64,000 bases of DNA, taken from NCBI RefSeq assembly GCF_011064615.1, contig NZ_JAALJH010000016.1, positions 57,080 through 121,079 on the forward strand, read 5' to 3'. This document shows positions 34,358 to 43,961 of the stretch, in pieces. Position 1 is the stretch's first letter, and each line of letters starts with the position of its first letter. Origin of the DNA: Aquisphaera insulae (GTDB lineage Bacteria; Planctomycetota; Planctomycetia; Isosphaerales; Isosphaeraceae). The notes under the pieces are model-generated. The model saw nothing but the letters and a program-made list of their open reading frames with translations, was not told the origin of the DNA and ran no database searches. The position numbers and the translations under genes are program-made.

Positions 34358-36382
34358 ATGATCGCCAACACGGAGGGAGGCGTATCCCCCAGGTCCGCGG
34401 ATCCAATCCTGCGCCGGGTGGCCTCGCGACGAGAGGCGATCACCCCCGGCGATCTCGAGATGGCCACGGAGCGGACCCGGGACTGGCTGCTCGCCGAGCA
34501 GAAGGGCGACGGACACTGGATCGGTGAGCTCGAGGGGGACACGATCCTCGAATCGGAGTATGTCCTGCTCCTCGCCTATTTCGGCCGCGAGCACGAGCCG
34601 GTCTGTGCGGCCTGCGCCCGATACATGCTCGATCGCCAGCTCCCGGAAGGGGGCTGGGCGATCTACCCCGGCGGGCCGCTCGAGGTCAGCGCGTCGGTGA
34701 AGGCGTACTTCGCGCTCAAGCTGGTGGGCCACTCGCCCGAAGAGCCGGCGATGGTCAGGGCCCGTGAGGCCATCCTCCGCGCCGGCGGCGCCCGCCACTG
34801 CAACAGCTTCACGCGGTTCTACCTGGCGCTCCTGGGCCAGATCAGTTACGACGAGTGCCCGACCGTGCCGCCGGAGCTCCTGCTGATCCCGTCGGGTCTG
34901 AAGTTCAGCCTGGCGGCGATGTCTTCCTGGACGCGGACCATCGTCGTCCCACTCTCGATCATCTCGCACTTCAAGCCGGTGAAACGGATCGAGCCCGGGC
35001 GCGGGATCGATGAGCTTTTCGTCGACGGCAAGAAGGGCCATGCGCATCAGAGCGAGGGCTTCCTCTCCTGGTCGAGCTTCTTCCTCGCGGGCGATCGGCT
35101 GCTGAAGTTGGTCGACCGGGTCTTGCCGGGCCGATGGCGACGGCGAGGCGTGAAGGCCGCGCACGACTGGATGCTGGACCATTTCAGGAACTCCGACGGC
35201 CTGGGCGCGATCTTCCCGCCGATGGTCTACGCGATCCTGGCGCTCGATTGCCTGGGCTATGGGGCCGACGCGCCGGAGGTCGTCCAGGCGTGGAAGGACC
35301 TCAACGACCTTCGGATCGACGAGGGGGATCGGACCCGCTGGCAGCCCTGCGTGTCTCCCGTCTGGGATACCGCGATCGCGACGATCGCCGTGTCGGACGC
35401 GGACCTCGGCGACGAGGCCGCGCTCGCCCGCGCGGGGGAGTGGCTCCTGGACCGAGAGATCCGGAAGGCGGGGGACTGGCAGGTCCGCCGGCCGGGGATC
35501 GAGCCCAGCGGCTGGCCGTTCGAGTATCGCAACGAGTTCTACCCCGACATCGACGACTCGGCGATGGTGGTGATGGCCCTGCTGCGGTCGCCCGAGGCCG
35601 ATTCGCCGCCGATCCAGGCGGCCATCCGTCGCGCGGCGACGTGGCTCCTGGCCATGCAGAACCGCGACGGAGGCTGGGCGGCCTTCGATGCCGACATCGA
35701 CAACGAGGTCCTGACCAAGGTCCCGTTCGCCGACCACAACGCGATGCTCGACCCGAGCTGCGCGGACATCACCGCACGGGTGATCGAGATGCTCGGTCAT
35801 CTCGGCCACAGGGCCGAGCATCCGTCGATCGCGCGGGGGCTCGAATACCTCTGGCGGACCCAGGAGCCGGAAGGCTGCTGGTATGGGCGGTGGGGCGTGA
35901 ACTACGTCTACGGGACCTGGCAGGTCCTCCAGGGACTGGCGGCGATCGACTTCCCGACCGATCATCCCGCCGTCGTCCGCGCGGCCGACTGGCTGGAGTC
36001 GGTGCAGCAGGATTGCGGCGGGTGGGGCGAGGGCTGCGACAGCTACGACGACCCGTCGCGGAAGGGGCAGGGGGTGCCGACGGCCTCGCAGACGGCGTGG
36101 GCCGTGCTCGGCCTCATCGCCGCGGGGCGTGAGGGCGGAGACCCCGCCCGGCGCGGCATTCGTTTCCTGCTCGAGACCCAGGCGGCGGATGGCTCCTGGG
36201 ACGAGGTGCCTTACACCGGTACGGGCTTCCCGCGGGTCTTCTACCTGAAGTACCACCTCTACCGGATCTACTTCCCGCTGATGGCGATCGGTCGCTATCG
36301 CGTGGCCGTTTCGGAGCGTGCGAACCAATCCACGCCCGCCCTGGCGACGCGCGTGCCGGCCCGGCCGCTCCCCTTCGATTGA
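34358..36382 (+). CDS. shc: Squalene-hopene cyclase
   Basis: A 674-residue monotopic membrane enzyme that cyclises squalene to hopene, the core of hopanoid synthesis. The catalytic DxDD is present as DIDD at 397-400, and QW motifs recur (for example RNRDGGWAAFD and TQAADGSWDEV). The C-terminus ends with the typical FPRVFYLKYHLYRIYFPL segment. Length matches the bacterial enzymes. The ATG at 34358 is the frame start and fits the family. It is followed by hpnH and hpnG on the same strand, a small hopanoid operon. Confidence 0.96.
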   Translation: MIANTEGGVSPRSADPILRRVASRREAITPGDLEMATERTRDWLLAEQKGDGHWIGELEGDTILESEYVLLLAYFGREHEPVCAACARYMLDRQLPEGGWAIYPGGPLEVSASVKAYFALKLVGHSPEEPAMVRAREAILRAGGARHCNSFTRFYLALLGQISYDECPTVPPELLLIPSGLKFSLAAMSSWTRTIVVPLSIISHFKPVKRIEPGRGIDELFVDGKKGHAHQSEGFLSWSSFFLAGDRLLKLVDRVLPGRWRRRGVKAAHDWMLDHFRNSDGLGAIFPPMVYAILALDCLGYGADAPEVVQAWKDLNDLRIDEGDRTRWQPCVSPVWDTAIATIAVSDADLGDEAALARAGEWLLDREIRKAGDWQVRRPGIEPSGWPFEYRNEFYPDIDDSAMVVMALLRSPEADSPPIQAAIRRAATWLLAMQNRDGGWAAFDADIDNEVLTKVPFADHNAMLDPSCADITARVIEMLGHLGHRAEHPSIARGLEYLWRTQEPEGCWYGRWGVNYVYGTWQVLQGLAAIDFPTDHPAVVRAADWLESVQQDCGGWGEGCDSYDDPSRKGQGVPTASQTAWAVLGLIAAGREGGDPARRGIRFLLETQAADGSWDEVPYTGTGFPRVFYLKYHLYRIYFPLMAIGRYRVAVSERANQSTPALATRVPARPLPFD

Positions 36383-36484
36383 TCGATCCGGACGGATTCT
36401 CATTCTCACCGCCGCCGGGCCCCGGAAGGGGACGTCGCGGCGGACGCGACGGGCCTCGGCCCGCTTTCCCGGAGGTAAGTCTGC

Positions 36485-37486
36485 ATGCGATTCCCCCTGG
36501 CCATGACCACTCGCATCGCGGGCTACATCGCCCGAAAGAAGGTGACGCGGGCCGAGAAGTTCCCTATGGTGCTGATGCTGGAGCCGCTCCACGCCTGCAA
36601 CCTGACCTGCACCGGCTGCGGGCGGATCCGCGAATACACCTCGACGATCAAGCAGAAGCTCTCGATCGACGAATGCCTCGCCTCGGTGGATGAGTGCGGC
36701 GCCCCGGTGGTCTCGATCTGCGGCGGCGAGCCGATGATCTACCCGGGCATCGGCGAGCTCGTGGCCAAGATCCTCGAGCGGAAGAAGGTCGTCTACCTCT
36801 GCACCAACGGGATGTTCATCCGCAAGAAGATCGGCGACTTCAAGCCGCACCGCCGCTTCTTCTTCAACGTCCACCTGGACGGGATGCGGAAGAACCACGA
36901 CATCGCCGTCGAGCGCGAGGGGGTCTTCGACGCCGCGATCGACGGCATCAAGGCCGCCAAGGAGTCCGACTTCATGGTCTGCACGAACACCACGGTGTTC
37001 CAGGAGACCGACATGGCCGAGCTCGACGAGCTCTTCGGCCATCTCACCGGTCTCGGAGTCGACGGCTTCCTGATCTCCCCGGGCTACAGCTACGCGGCCG
37101 TGGGCTCGAAGGAGATCTTCATGACCCGCAACGACATCCGCGCCAAGTTCCTCGCCGCCGAGGCGATGTTCCGGAAGTACAAGTTCTACTCCTCGCCCGT
37201 CTACCTCGAATTCCTGATGGGCAAGCGCGAGCTCTCGTGCACGGCCTGGGCCAACCCGACGCGGAACATCAAGGGCTGGAAGGGCCCTTGCTACCTGATC
37301 ACGGATACCCACCACGAGACCTTCCCGGACCTCCTGAACCGGACGAACTGGGAGGAATACGGGCCGGGCAAGGACCCTCGCTGCGAGAACTGCATGATGC
37401 ACTCCGGCTTCGAGACGACCGCGGCCCTTGGCGTCAACGGCCGGCTCGGGGATACTCTCAAGATGGTGAAATGGCAGTTCTCCTGA
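36485..37486 (+). CDS. hpnH: Adenosyl-hopene transferase (radical SAM)
   Basis: A 333-residue radical SAM enzyme that adds adenosine to hopene, forming adenosylhopane. The iron-sulfur cluster motif is CNLTCTGC (Cys38, Cys42, Cys45), close to the start as in the family. The GGEP motif (SICGGEPMIYPG) and the C-terminal Cys pair with CENCMMHSG, which may bind a second cluster or metal, are also visible. GGAGGT stands in front of the ATG. It follows shc by 102 bases and precedes hpnG by 55. Confidence 0.96.
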   Translation: MRFPLAMTTRIAGYIARKKVTRAEKFPMVLMLEPLHACNLTCTGCGRIREYTSTIKQKLSIDECLASVDECGAPVVSICGGEPMIYPGIGELVAKILERKKVVYLCTNGMFIRKKIGDFKPHRRFFFNVHLDGMRKNHDIAVEREGVFDAAIDGIKAAKESDFMVCTNTTVFQETDMAELDELFGHLTGLGVDGFLISPGYSYAAVGSKEIFMTRNDIRAKFLAAEAMFRKYKFYSSPVYLEFLMGKRELSCTAWANPTRNIKGWKGPCYLITDTHHETFPDLLNRTNWEEYGPGKDPRCENCMMHSGFETTAALGVNGRLGDTLKMVKWQFS

Positions 37487-37541
37487 GCCCGAGCCGAGGA
37501 TCGAGATCGGCGACCGGAAACCCCGGTCGTCGCTCACCTGA

Positions 37542-38303
37542 ATGAAAACCCCCGGTACGCAGCGAATCGCCCCCGCCCCCGCCCCCGCGGACGTCGGCAT
37601 CGTCATGGCCATGCCGATCGAGGCCGGCTATCTTCTCGATGCCCTGAGCAAGGTCCGGAAATACTCGGCGGGGAGGCACGCCGTCGTCGAGGGAGAGCTC
37701 GCGGGGAAGGTCGTGGCGGTGGTCGTGACCGGCCCCGGGGAGGCGGCCGCGACGCGAGGCACGGAGCACCTGGTGGCCGGCCATCGCCCGCGGCGGTTGA
37801 TCTCGGCCGGCTTCGGCGGGGCCCTCGATCCGGCACTGGCGAGGAACGACCTGGTCCTGCCACGCGAGGTGGCCGGATCGGCGGGCGGGCTCCACGAGGC
37901 GAACCCGGACGTCCCCGAGATCCCGGGCATCCGCCGCGTCGGCGGCCGTCTCCTGACCGTGGACCGCGTGATCACGAGCACGGCGGAGAAGGCTGACCTG
38001 GGCCGAGCTCACGGCGCCGACGTCGTGGACATGGAGACGGCGGCGGTGGCCCGGCTGGCCCACGTTCGATCGATCCCTTTCTATTCGATCCGCGTGATCA
38101 GCGACGATGCCTCGACCGAGCTCCCCCCAGAGGTCGCCCGGATGCTCACGAAATCGGGGAGCTACCGCGTTGGCGTGGCCCTTCGTGCGATCTGGAATCG
38201 CCCGGCCGCCATCAAGGACTTCATGGGCCTGCATGCCAGGGCGCTCGAGTGCGCCGATCGCCTCGCCTCGGGGATCACCCGGCTGCTGGAATCGCTGCCG
38301 TAG
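37542..38303 (+). CDS. hpnG: Hopanoid-associated nucleoside phosphorylase
   Basis: A 253-residue phosphorylase of the MTA/SAH nucleosidase-like family. In the hopanoid pathway it removes adenine from adenosylhopane to give ribosylhopane phosphate. The family elements are visible: VVVTGPGEAAATRG near the N-terminus, the ISAGFGGAL segment, DMETAAVARLA with the catalytic Glu, and SDDASTELP. It lies right after hpnH, the upstream step, which makes the assignment firm. The ribosome site is weak. Confidence 0.92.
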   Translation: MKTPGTQRIAPAPAPADVGIVMAMPIEAGYLLDALSKVRKYSAGRHAVVEGELAGKVVAVVVTGPGEAAATRGTEHLVAGHRPRRLISAGFGGALDPALARNDLVLPREVAGSAGGLHEANPDVPEIPGIRRVGGRLLTVDRVITSTAEKADLGRAHGADVVDMETAAVARLAHVRSIPFYSIRVISDDASTELPPEVARMLTKSGSYRVGVALRAIWNRPAAIKDFMGLHARALECADRLASGITRLLESLP

Positions 38304-38333
38304 GATCGGATCGACCTCGCGATCCCACGATCC

Positions 38334-38816
38334 TCACTTCGCCTTCGGCGCGGCCTCGGCCTTGGGGGGCGGCGCGACGGGTGCCGGCGCGAGCGACTGG
38401 CGGACCGGCTTTGAGACCGCGGCGGCCGGGCGATTGACGATCGCCGGGGCCGGGCTGAGGATGCTGTTGACCCCCATCGTCGCCAGCCCCTGGATCAGGA
38501 GCATCGTCGCCAGGCCGAGCCCGAGGGCGTGCCAGGGGTGGAACTGGAAGATCAGCGTGAAGACGGCGAACCAGACGATCCCCTGCAGGACTGTCCACAT
38601 GAAGTTCGTCGTGAACATCGTGTCGTAAGAGGCCGAGGCCTGGCGGTGGTAGAAGATCGCGAGCATCGCGGCGATCAGGAACGAGCCGGCCGTGACCTTG
38701 AGGCCGACTCGCGGCGTGACCTCGTCGTAGAGCTGGTCCTGCGCGATCTCGATGACCACGAAGCAGCCGACGAAGACGACCAGCCAGTAGATCAGGAACG
38801 CCCACAACGTCGCCAT
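38334..38816 (-). CDS. Four-helix membrane protein, hypothetical
   Basis: A 160-residue integral membrane protein. Four hydrophobic segments can be read: about residues 5-25, 37-57, 73-92 and 96-116. The remaining 45 residues are an Ala/Pro/Lys-rich tail, probably disordered. The ATG at 38816 puts the first segment at the N-terminus. No family match from sequence. It is convergent with hpnG, 30 bases apart, and divergent from the TIM-barrel gene at 39007. Confidence 0.78.
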   Translation of the reverse strand: MATLWAFLIYWLVVFVGCFVVIEIAQDQLYDEVTPRVGLKVTAGSFLIAAMLAIFYHRQASASYDTMFTTNFMWTVLQGIVWFAVFTLIFQFHPWHALGLGLATMLLIQGLATMGVNSILSPAPAIVNRPAAAVSKPVRQSLAPAPVAPPPKAEAAPKAK

Positions 38817-39006
38817 GTCGTCCGCCTCACGTCGTCGCGATGACTCGACCGCACGATAGGATCCCACGCCGCGCCCACGTATCGTATCCGAGCGGAAACC
38901 ATCGCGGAATGACGGACCGCCCGCGCCGGCCCCTGGAGCTTTCCGATCGGGGTGGTATCATGGCGAGGGCCGCCCCAACCGACAGCGCAACACCGGATGT
39001 GTCCCG

Positions 39007-39831
39007 ATGATCGTCCTCAGTGCCTTCGCCGACGAGATCTCCCAGGATCCGAGGGCCCAGATCGAGACCCTGGCCCGGCACGGGATCCGTCACATCGAGT
39101 TCCGCGCCATCCACGGGACCAACGTCCTGGACCTCTCGGACGCCCAGCATGAGGAGTTCCGCGACCTGCTTCGGGCCGCCGGGTTCGGCCTCAGCGCGAT
39201 CGGCTCGCCGATCGGCAAGATCCGGATCACCGAGCCGTTCGGGCCGCATCTCGATCGGTTCGAGCGGGCGCTCGACCTCGCCGCCTTCTACGACACGCCC
39301 CGAGTCCGGGTCTTCAGCTTCTACATCCCGCCGGGCGACGAGCCGGAGATCCACCGGGCCGAGGTCCTCGCGCGGATGAGGGAGCTGGCCGCCCGCGCCG
39401 AGGGTCGTCGGGTCTCGCTCTTCCTCGAGAATGAGAAGGGGATCTACGGCGATCACGCGTCCCGGGTGTCCCAGATCCTGGACGTCGTGGACTCCCCCTG
39501 GCTCTCCCATGCGTTCGACCCGGCCAATTACTTGGAGGTCGGGCAGGACGTCCGCGAGGCATGGAGCCTCCTCCAGCCCAGGGTCCGCCATTTTCACGTG
39601 AAGGACTATGATGCGAAGTCGCATAAGAATGTCCCGGCGGGACACGGGGATGGCCTGATCCCGGAGCTCCTCGGCCGGGCCGTCCGGGACGGCTACGAGG
39701 GCTTCGCCGTGCTCGAGCCGCACCTCGTGGTGGCCGAGGCGTCGTTCGGCTTCACGGGCCCGGAGCGATTCGCCGACGCGGCCACGGCGCTGCGGTCCAT
39801 CCTGGTTGAGCAAGAGATCGAGTTCGCATGA
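39007..39831 (+). CDS. Sugar phosphate isomerase/epimerase (AP endonuclease 2-like TIM barrel)
   Basis: A 274-residue TIM barrel of the xylose isomerase-like family. Metal-binding residues are seen in order: a Glu in HIEFRAIHG, Glu in SLFLENEKG, Asp and His in HAFDPANY, the HVKDYDA segment with His and Asp, and Glu in AVLEPHL. There is no signal peptide, so it is cytoplasmic. Substrates in this family are sugars or inositol-like compounds, not predictable here. A second barrel gene follows 49 bases later with a TAT signal, so the two probably share a pathway. Confidence 0.9.
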   Translation: MIVLSAFADEISQDPRAQIETLARHGIRHIEFRAIHGTNVLDLSDAQHEEFRDLLRAAGFGLSAIGSPIGKIRITEPFGPHLDRFERALDLAAFYDTPRVRVFSFYIPPGDEPEIHRAEVLARMRELAARAEGRRVSLFLENEKGIYGDHASRVSQILDVVDSPWLSHAFDPANYLEVGQDVREAWSLLQPRVRHFHVKDYDAKSHKNVPAGHGDGLIPELLGRAVRDGYEGFAVLEPHLVVAEASFGFTGPERFADAATALRSILVEQEIEFA

Positions 39832-39880
39832 CCCATCGGCCAGACCGGCCGGCCCGACACGAAACCGCGGAGATTCGAAG

Positions 39881-40801
39881 ATGTCCAGTTCGCAGACGAG
39901 CCGCCGGGGATTCCTCATGGGGGGCATGGCGGCGGGGCTGCTGGCCAGAGGCATGCCCCTGGCGCGTGCCGCCCGCGCCGGCGCCAGGGGAGATGGCTTC
40001 AAGATCTCGCTCGCCGAGTGGTCGCTGCACAAGGCCCTCTTCGCCGGCACGATCAAGAACCTCGACTTTCCCAGGATCGCCCGCGAGGACTACGGGATCG
40101 CGGGCGTGGAGTTCGTCAATCAGTTCTTCAAGGACAAGGCCCACGACGAGGCCTACCTGAAGGACCTCAAGACCAGGGCGAACGATCACGGGGTCACCTG
40201 CGTCCTCATCATGGTCGACGGCGAGGGCGACATGAGCGATCCCGACAAGGCGGAGCGCGCGAAGGCGGTCGAGAACCACAAGAAGTGGATCGATGCCGCG
40301 GCAGCGCTCGGCTGCCACTCGATCCGCATCAACACGGGCGGGCACTACAGCCCGTCGGACGTCGGCGCGGTGGCCGATGCCTGCTCGGCGCTCAATGCCT
40401 ACGGGATCGAACACAAGATCGGGGTGATCTGCGAGAACCACGGCGGCCCCTCCAGCGACCCTAATGCCCTGATCGCCCTCATGAAAGCCGTGAACGATAA
40501 GAACTTCGGCACCCTCCCGGACTTCGGCAACTTCCCCAAGGGGGACGACGGCAAGTATGCGATCGACGTCTACGACGCCGTCGAGCGGATGATGCCCTAC
40601 GCCAAGGGAGTCTCGGCCAAGAGCCATGATTTCGACGAGCAGGGGAACGAGACGATGCTCGACTATCCCCGGCTGATGAAGATCGTGGAGAAGGCGGGCT
40701 ATTCCGGCTTCGTGGGCATAGAATACGAGGGCGAACGGTTGAGCGAGCCGGACGGGATCCGGGCGACCAAGAAGCTCCTGGACAAGATCCTCGCGGGCTG
40801 A
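39881..40801 (+). CDS. TAT-exported sugar isomerase/epimerase-like TIM barrel
   Basis: A 306-residue protein with a twin-arginine signal (SRRGFLMGGMAAGLLA) at the N-terminus, followed by an AP-endonuclease-2-like TIM barrel. Markers include EFVNQFFKD, VLIMVDGEGD, SIRINTGGHY, CENHGGPSSD, AKSHDFDEQGN and IEYEGERLSE, giving the metal-binding set. The TAT signal implies folding with metal before export. It follows the cytoplasmic barrel gene by 49 bases and is likely co-transcribed. The ATG at 39881 is chosen because it gives the signal motif 8 residues in. A strong hairpin ends the unit. Confidence 0.9.
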   Translation: MSSSQTSRRGFLMGGMAAGLLARGMPLARAARAGARGDGFKISLAEWSLHKALFAGTIKNLDFPRIAREDYGIAGVEFVNQFFKDKAHDEAYLKDLKTRANDHGVTCVLIMVDGEGDMSDPDKAERAKAVENHKKWIDAAAALGCHSIRINTGGHYSPSDVGAVADACSALNAYGIEHKIGVICENHGGPSSDPNALIALMKAVNDKNFGTLPDFGNFPKGDDGKYAIDVYDAVERMMPYAKGVSAKSHDFDEQGNETMLDYPRLMKIVEKAGYSGFVGIEYEGERLSEPDGIRATKKLLDKILAG

Positions 40802-40845
40802 GCATTTCGCGCCCGACCACGGTGCAGACCATCATGAAGATCGAG

Positions 40846-40885
40846 GCGGGCCGGCGACTCCCCGAGGCGGGTGTCGCCGGCCCGC
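40846..40885 (+). terminator. Hairpin after the TIM-barrel pair
   Basis: A perfect 13-base inverted repeat, GCGGGCCGGCGAC (40846-40858) and GTCGCCGGCCCGC (40873-40885), with a 14-base loop, 45 bases after the stop codon and followed by GGGCGTTTCG. It probably terminates the two-gene transcript. The rest of the interval to 41136 shows no gene. Confidence 0.65.
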
Positions 40886-41136
40886 GGGCGTTTCGAAGCC
40901 TGGATCCACGCGTCGGCAGAGTCGCGCGATCGGGGAAAGAAGGCAGTCCTGGTTGAGATTACGCGTCCCGTAATCCTGGGCGGAGGCATCAGGAGGGACG
41001 GCCGTGGGCAAGGAGTCCGGGGAAAACAGGAGGACAGCGCCAGGGGCTGGAGTCGATGAACAAAGCGGCGACCCCGGACAGGGCCGCCGCGTTGCGCAGG
41101 GATGCGTCAATCATGATCGGTTTGATGGAACAAACC

Positions 41137-42006
41137 TCACGCCTGAGAGTCCTTCCGGCGGCCGCGATAGTGGATCGCGGCGGCGCCGCATGCGACCGCC
41201 CAGGCCAGCCAGGTGGTCGGCTCCGGCGTGTTCTGCTCGGCGAGCGGGGAGATCTTCGTCCAGGAGAGGTAGGCCTCGCCCGCGACGCCGTCGAGGCTGG
41301 AGCCGGCGTAGCTGGAGATCCAGATCCCCTGGGTGGGGTCGATGCCGGGAATCTTGCTGAAATTGGCGATGGTGAACTCGAGCTGGGGATGCGTCGGCGA
41401 GGGATCGTAGGCGAGCGTCCCCGTGTAATCCGCGAGCTGCTTGCCGAACTGGTAGGCCAGCCCGGACGAGGCCTTGGAGGCGTCGTACTGGCTGACGGTG
41501 AAACCATCGGTCCCCGTCCCCGCCAGGGTCTTGTCGGCCGGGATGCCGGCGATCACGACGGGCGTCCCCGGCGAGTTCACGTTCGCGGTGTTGACCGGCG
41601 CGATGGCGAGCGCGACGGACTTATCTCCGGCGAGGTGCGCCACGTCGTACGGGGTCGCCGTACCGCTCGGGTCGCCATTGGCCTGGCCGAACGGGGCGTA
41701 CTGCCCGGACGCGTTCTTGAAGGTATTGAATCCGACCTGGAGGGTATCGGTGGCCTGGTCGTAACGAAGCCGGATGTCCTGGATGCTCCACCCGGAGACC
41801 CAGCCCCGGTTGGTAATCCAGTCCGATTGCCCGATGGTCAGCGGGTTGTCGCTCACGGCCGCTTTGCGGACCAGGGGGTCGCTGAGGCTGAAATCCGTGG
41901 CAACGTTCCCGGTCAGGGAAATCGGGGCCGCCGTCGCGGCGGCCGAAAAGAGCCCCATGACGACGAGCGGCGTCGCGGTCCGAGAAAACAAGCGGCGAAG
42001 CACCAT
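41137..42006 (-). CDS. PEP-CTERM surface protein
   Basis: A 289-residue exported protein. A signal peptide covers about residues 1-26. The C-terminus has a PEP-CTERM sorting tag: PEPTTWLAW near residue 260, a hydrophobic helix, then a basic end (HYRGRRKDSQA), so it should be processed by an exosortase. The body contains SYAGSSLDGVAGEAYLSW and repeated structural elements such as IRLRYDQATDTLQVGF that reappear in the divergent neighbour, making the two proteins paralogs in the same domain. The exosortase gene is not in this window. Confidence 0.88.
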   Translation of the reverse strand: MVLRRLFSRTATPLVVMGLFSAAATAAPISLTGNVATDFSLSDPLVRKAAVSDNPLTIGQSDWITNRGWVSGWSIQDIRLRYDQATDTLQVGFNTFKNASGQYAPFGQANGDPSGTATPYDVAHLAGDKSVALAIAPVNTANVNSPGTPVVIAGIPADKTLAGTGTDGFTVSQYDASKASSGLAYQFGKQLADYTGTLAYDPSPTHPQLEFTIANFSKIPGIDPTQGIWISSYAGSSLDGVAGEAYLSWTKISPLAEQNTPEPTTWLAWAVACGAAAIHYRGRRKDSQA

Positions 42007-42272
42007 GACGAGTCTCCTTCCACGTATGGTTTAGTTCGTCCCGAGGTTGCCGGCCGTGGCATGACGAGGGCATCGTCAGCCGGGACGATCAGGCCAGAGA
42101 GATCCGGCGACCAACGCGTGGCGAGCGACAGACACGCCGCGACATGGTCCAGTTGACGATTCGGTTCGCACCCCCCGTGACGGTCCCAGCGATCCCGGCT
42201 CCGCCGAGAGGCTCGAGGCCGCCCCAGTATCCCGCCCGCGAAGGCGGGATTTCCAGAAAGGACGATGGCGCG

Positions 42273-43799
42273 ATGTCGCTATTCGCAAGACTGCTGCAAG
42301 CTGTTCGCTCGTGGCGCCGCCGTCGGGGTGGCCCGAAGACCGTCCGATACGCCGGCATCGCCATGGAACAGCTTGATCATCGACAACTCCTGAGCGTTAA
42401 CTTCACGGGAAACGTCCCAATCGATTTTCCCGCTACAACGAGTCCAGGCGTCGTGGTCCTCCCCGACAACGCCCTGGTCCAGCACCCCACCATCGCTCCC
42501 CAGATTTCGGGGATCGTGAAGGTCTCCGGGTTCGACGTGAAGGAGCTGCGGGTCAGCTACGACGCGTCGGATGATACCCTGAGCGTGGGGATCGGCCAGC
42601 CTGCGAGTCAGAACCAGCCCGGGACCGTGATCGCGGGCGACGCTGACAATAATGGAAACTCGGGAACCGTCAACCCCGCTGTGACATCCACCCCCGGATT
42701 TGCGGGATTCCAGGACGTCGCGGACATGGGCGGCACCGAACACATGGGGATCTTCCTCGACTTCCTGGGCACCGGCGAGGCCCAGATCGTCGCGGGGTTC
42801 TCCGCCATCCCCGCGCCCGGCGACGCCGCCAAGCCGTTCCAGGTGGCGCAGGCGATCCCCACCGGACCCAACGCGGCGCCGGCGTTCGGGACCGAGCTGC
42901 CGCAGTACGAGGGGAACCTGTACCTGGTCAACTCCACCTCGCATCCGAGCCTGGAGTTCTCCATCAAGGACTTCTCCAAGCTCTACCAGCAGGTCACCGG
43001 GACGGCGATGACCTCCACGTCCCTGATCAGCATGGGGGCGTTCGGGGGCTCCGGCCAGGACATCGGCATCAGCGAGGCCTTCTTCCCGCAGCAGGAGTTC
43101 TCGATCGATAAGGCCACGCTGCCGAATCCCTGCCCGCCGATCTCGCCGACCATCCTGGTCAACCCCCACGAGCACCGGATCCTCGACACCACCCATCGCG
43201 ACCTCGTCCGGGTCTACGTCTTCGGGACCTCCGGGTTCGACGTCAACACGATCGACCCGAACACCGTCGACCTCAGCGGGGCGAAGCCGCTGACCTACTT
43301 CACGCGGAGGTGGCCCCACAGCGAGTTCCCGGTCGTCACCTACGTCTTCAACGCCAAGGACATCAACCTCCCCGCGGGCCTGACCACGGCCACCTTCACC
43401 GCCGAGACGACCAGCGGCCAGAAGATCACCTCGTCCCGGGAAGTCCTGAACATCCCCTACGCCGCGGAGCGTGCCAAGGGATATCTCCGGACCCGGATGG
43501 GATACGAGAGCGCCTACAAGCGGCTGAATCCCGCGGCGAAATCCGAGGTCACCGCATCCTCTTCCACGTCGGCCGCGGTGAACGTGGGGGTGGCCTCGCG
43601 GCAGGCGGCCCAGGCGCTCCGGGTCAACTACGCCACCCAGGTCTCGAGGACCGGGACCACCACCCCCGTCCTCACGCCCCGCACCGTGGTCTCCGTGAAC
43701 CGGGCCTCGGCCGCCAGCCAGGCTCAGGAGTCGAAGGTCTCGCGGCGGCTGAAGGCGAGCATGGACTCCTACCTGAGCCAGGCCGGCGGGGCGAGGTGA
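42273..43799 (+). CDS. Surface protein with RQLLS-type N-terminal motif
   Basis: A 508-residue protein. Near the N-terminus is MEQLDHRQLLSVNFTG (residues 31-46), resembling the LEPRQLL-type element in planctomycete surface proteins whose role in export is not settled. The middle region shares several elements with the divergent PEP-CTERM neighbour: LRVSYDASDDTLSVGIG matches LRYDQATDTLQVGF, and EFSIKDFSKL matches EFTIANFSKI. There is no PEP-CTERM tag here; the last 130 residues are a Thr/Ser/Ala-rich basic tail. The ATG at 42273 follows AAAGGA. The shared region suggests duplication followed by a switch of surface attachment. Confidence 0.86.
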   Translation: MSLFARLLQAVRSWRRRRGGPKTVRYAGIAMEQLDHRQLLSVNFTGNVPIDFPATTSPGVVVLPDNALVQHPTIAPQISGIVKVSGFDVKELRVSYDASDDTLSVGIGQPASQNQPGTVIAGDADNNGNSGTVNPAVTSTPGFAGFQDVADMGGTEHMGIFLDFLGTGEAQIVAGFSAIPAPGDAAKPFQVAQAIPTGPNAAPAFGTELPQYEGNLYLVNSTSHPSLEFSIKDFSKLYQQVTGTAMTSTSLISMGAFGGSGQDIGISEAFFPQQEFSIDKATLPNPCPPISPTILVNPHEHRILDTTHRDLVRVYVFGTSGFDVNTIDPNTVDLSGAKPLTYFTRRWPHSEFPVVTYVFNAKDINLPAGLTTATFTAETTSGQKITSSREVLNIPYAAERAKGYLRTRMGYESAYKRLNPAAKSEVTASSSTSAAVNVGVASRQAAQALRVNYATQVSRTGTTTPVLTPRTVVSVNRASAASQAQESKVSRRLKASMDSYLSQAGGAR

Positions 43800-43961
43800 T
43801 CGCGGCCGCCATCTCGAGCCCAAGCCGACGTCCCGGGCCCATGGCGCCCCCCCGCCATCGGCCCGGGAATCCCTCGCAGGCAATCCTGGCCATCCTCTCC
43901 CCGCCCACGCTAGAATCGCCCCGAACACCCACCCGGATGGACCAACCCGGAGGCATCCACC

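Noticed and set aside
34001..37612. 1203-codon minus-strand frame across the hopanoid genes
   Set aside because: It is antisense of shc and hpnH, which have catalytic motifs on the plus strand; high GC leaves antisense frames open.
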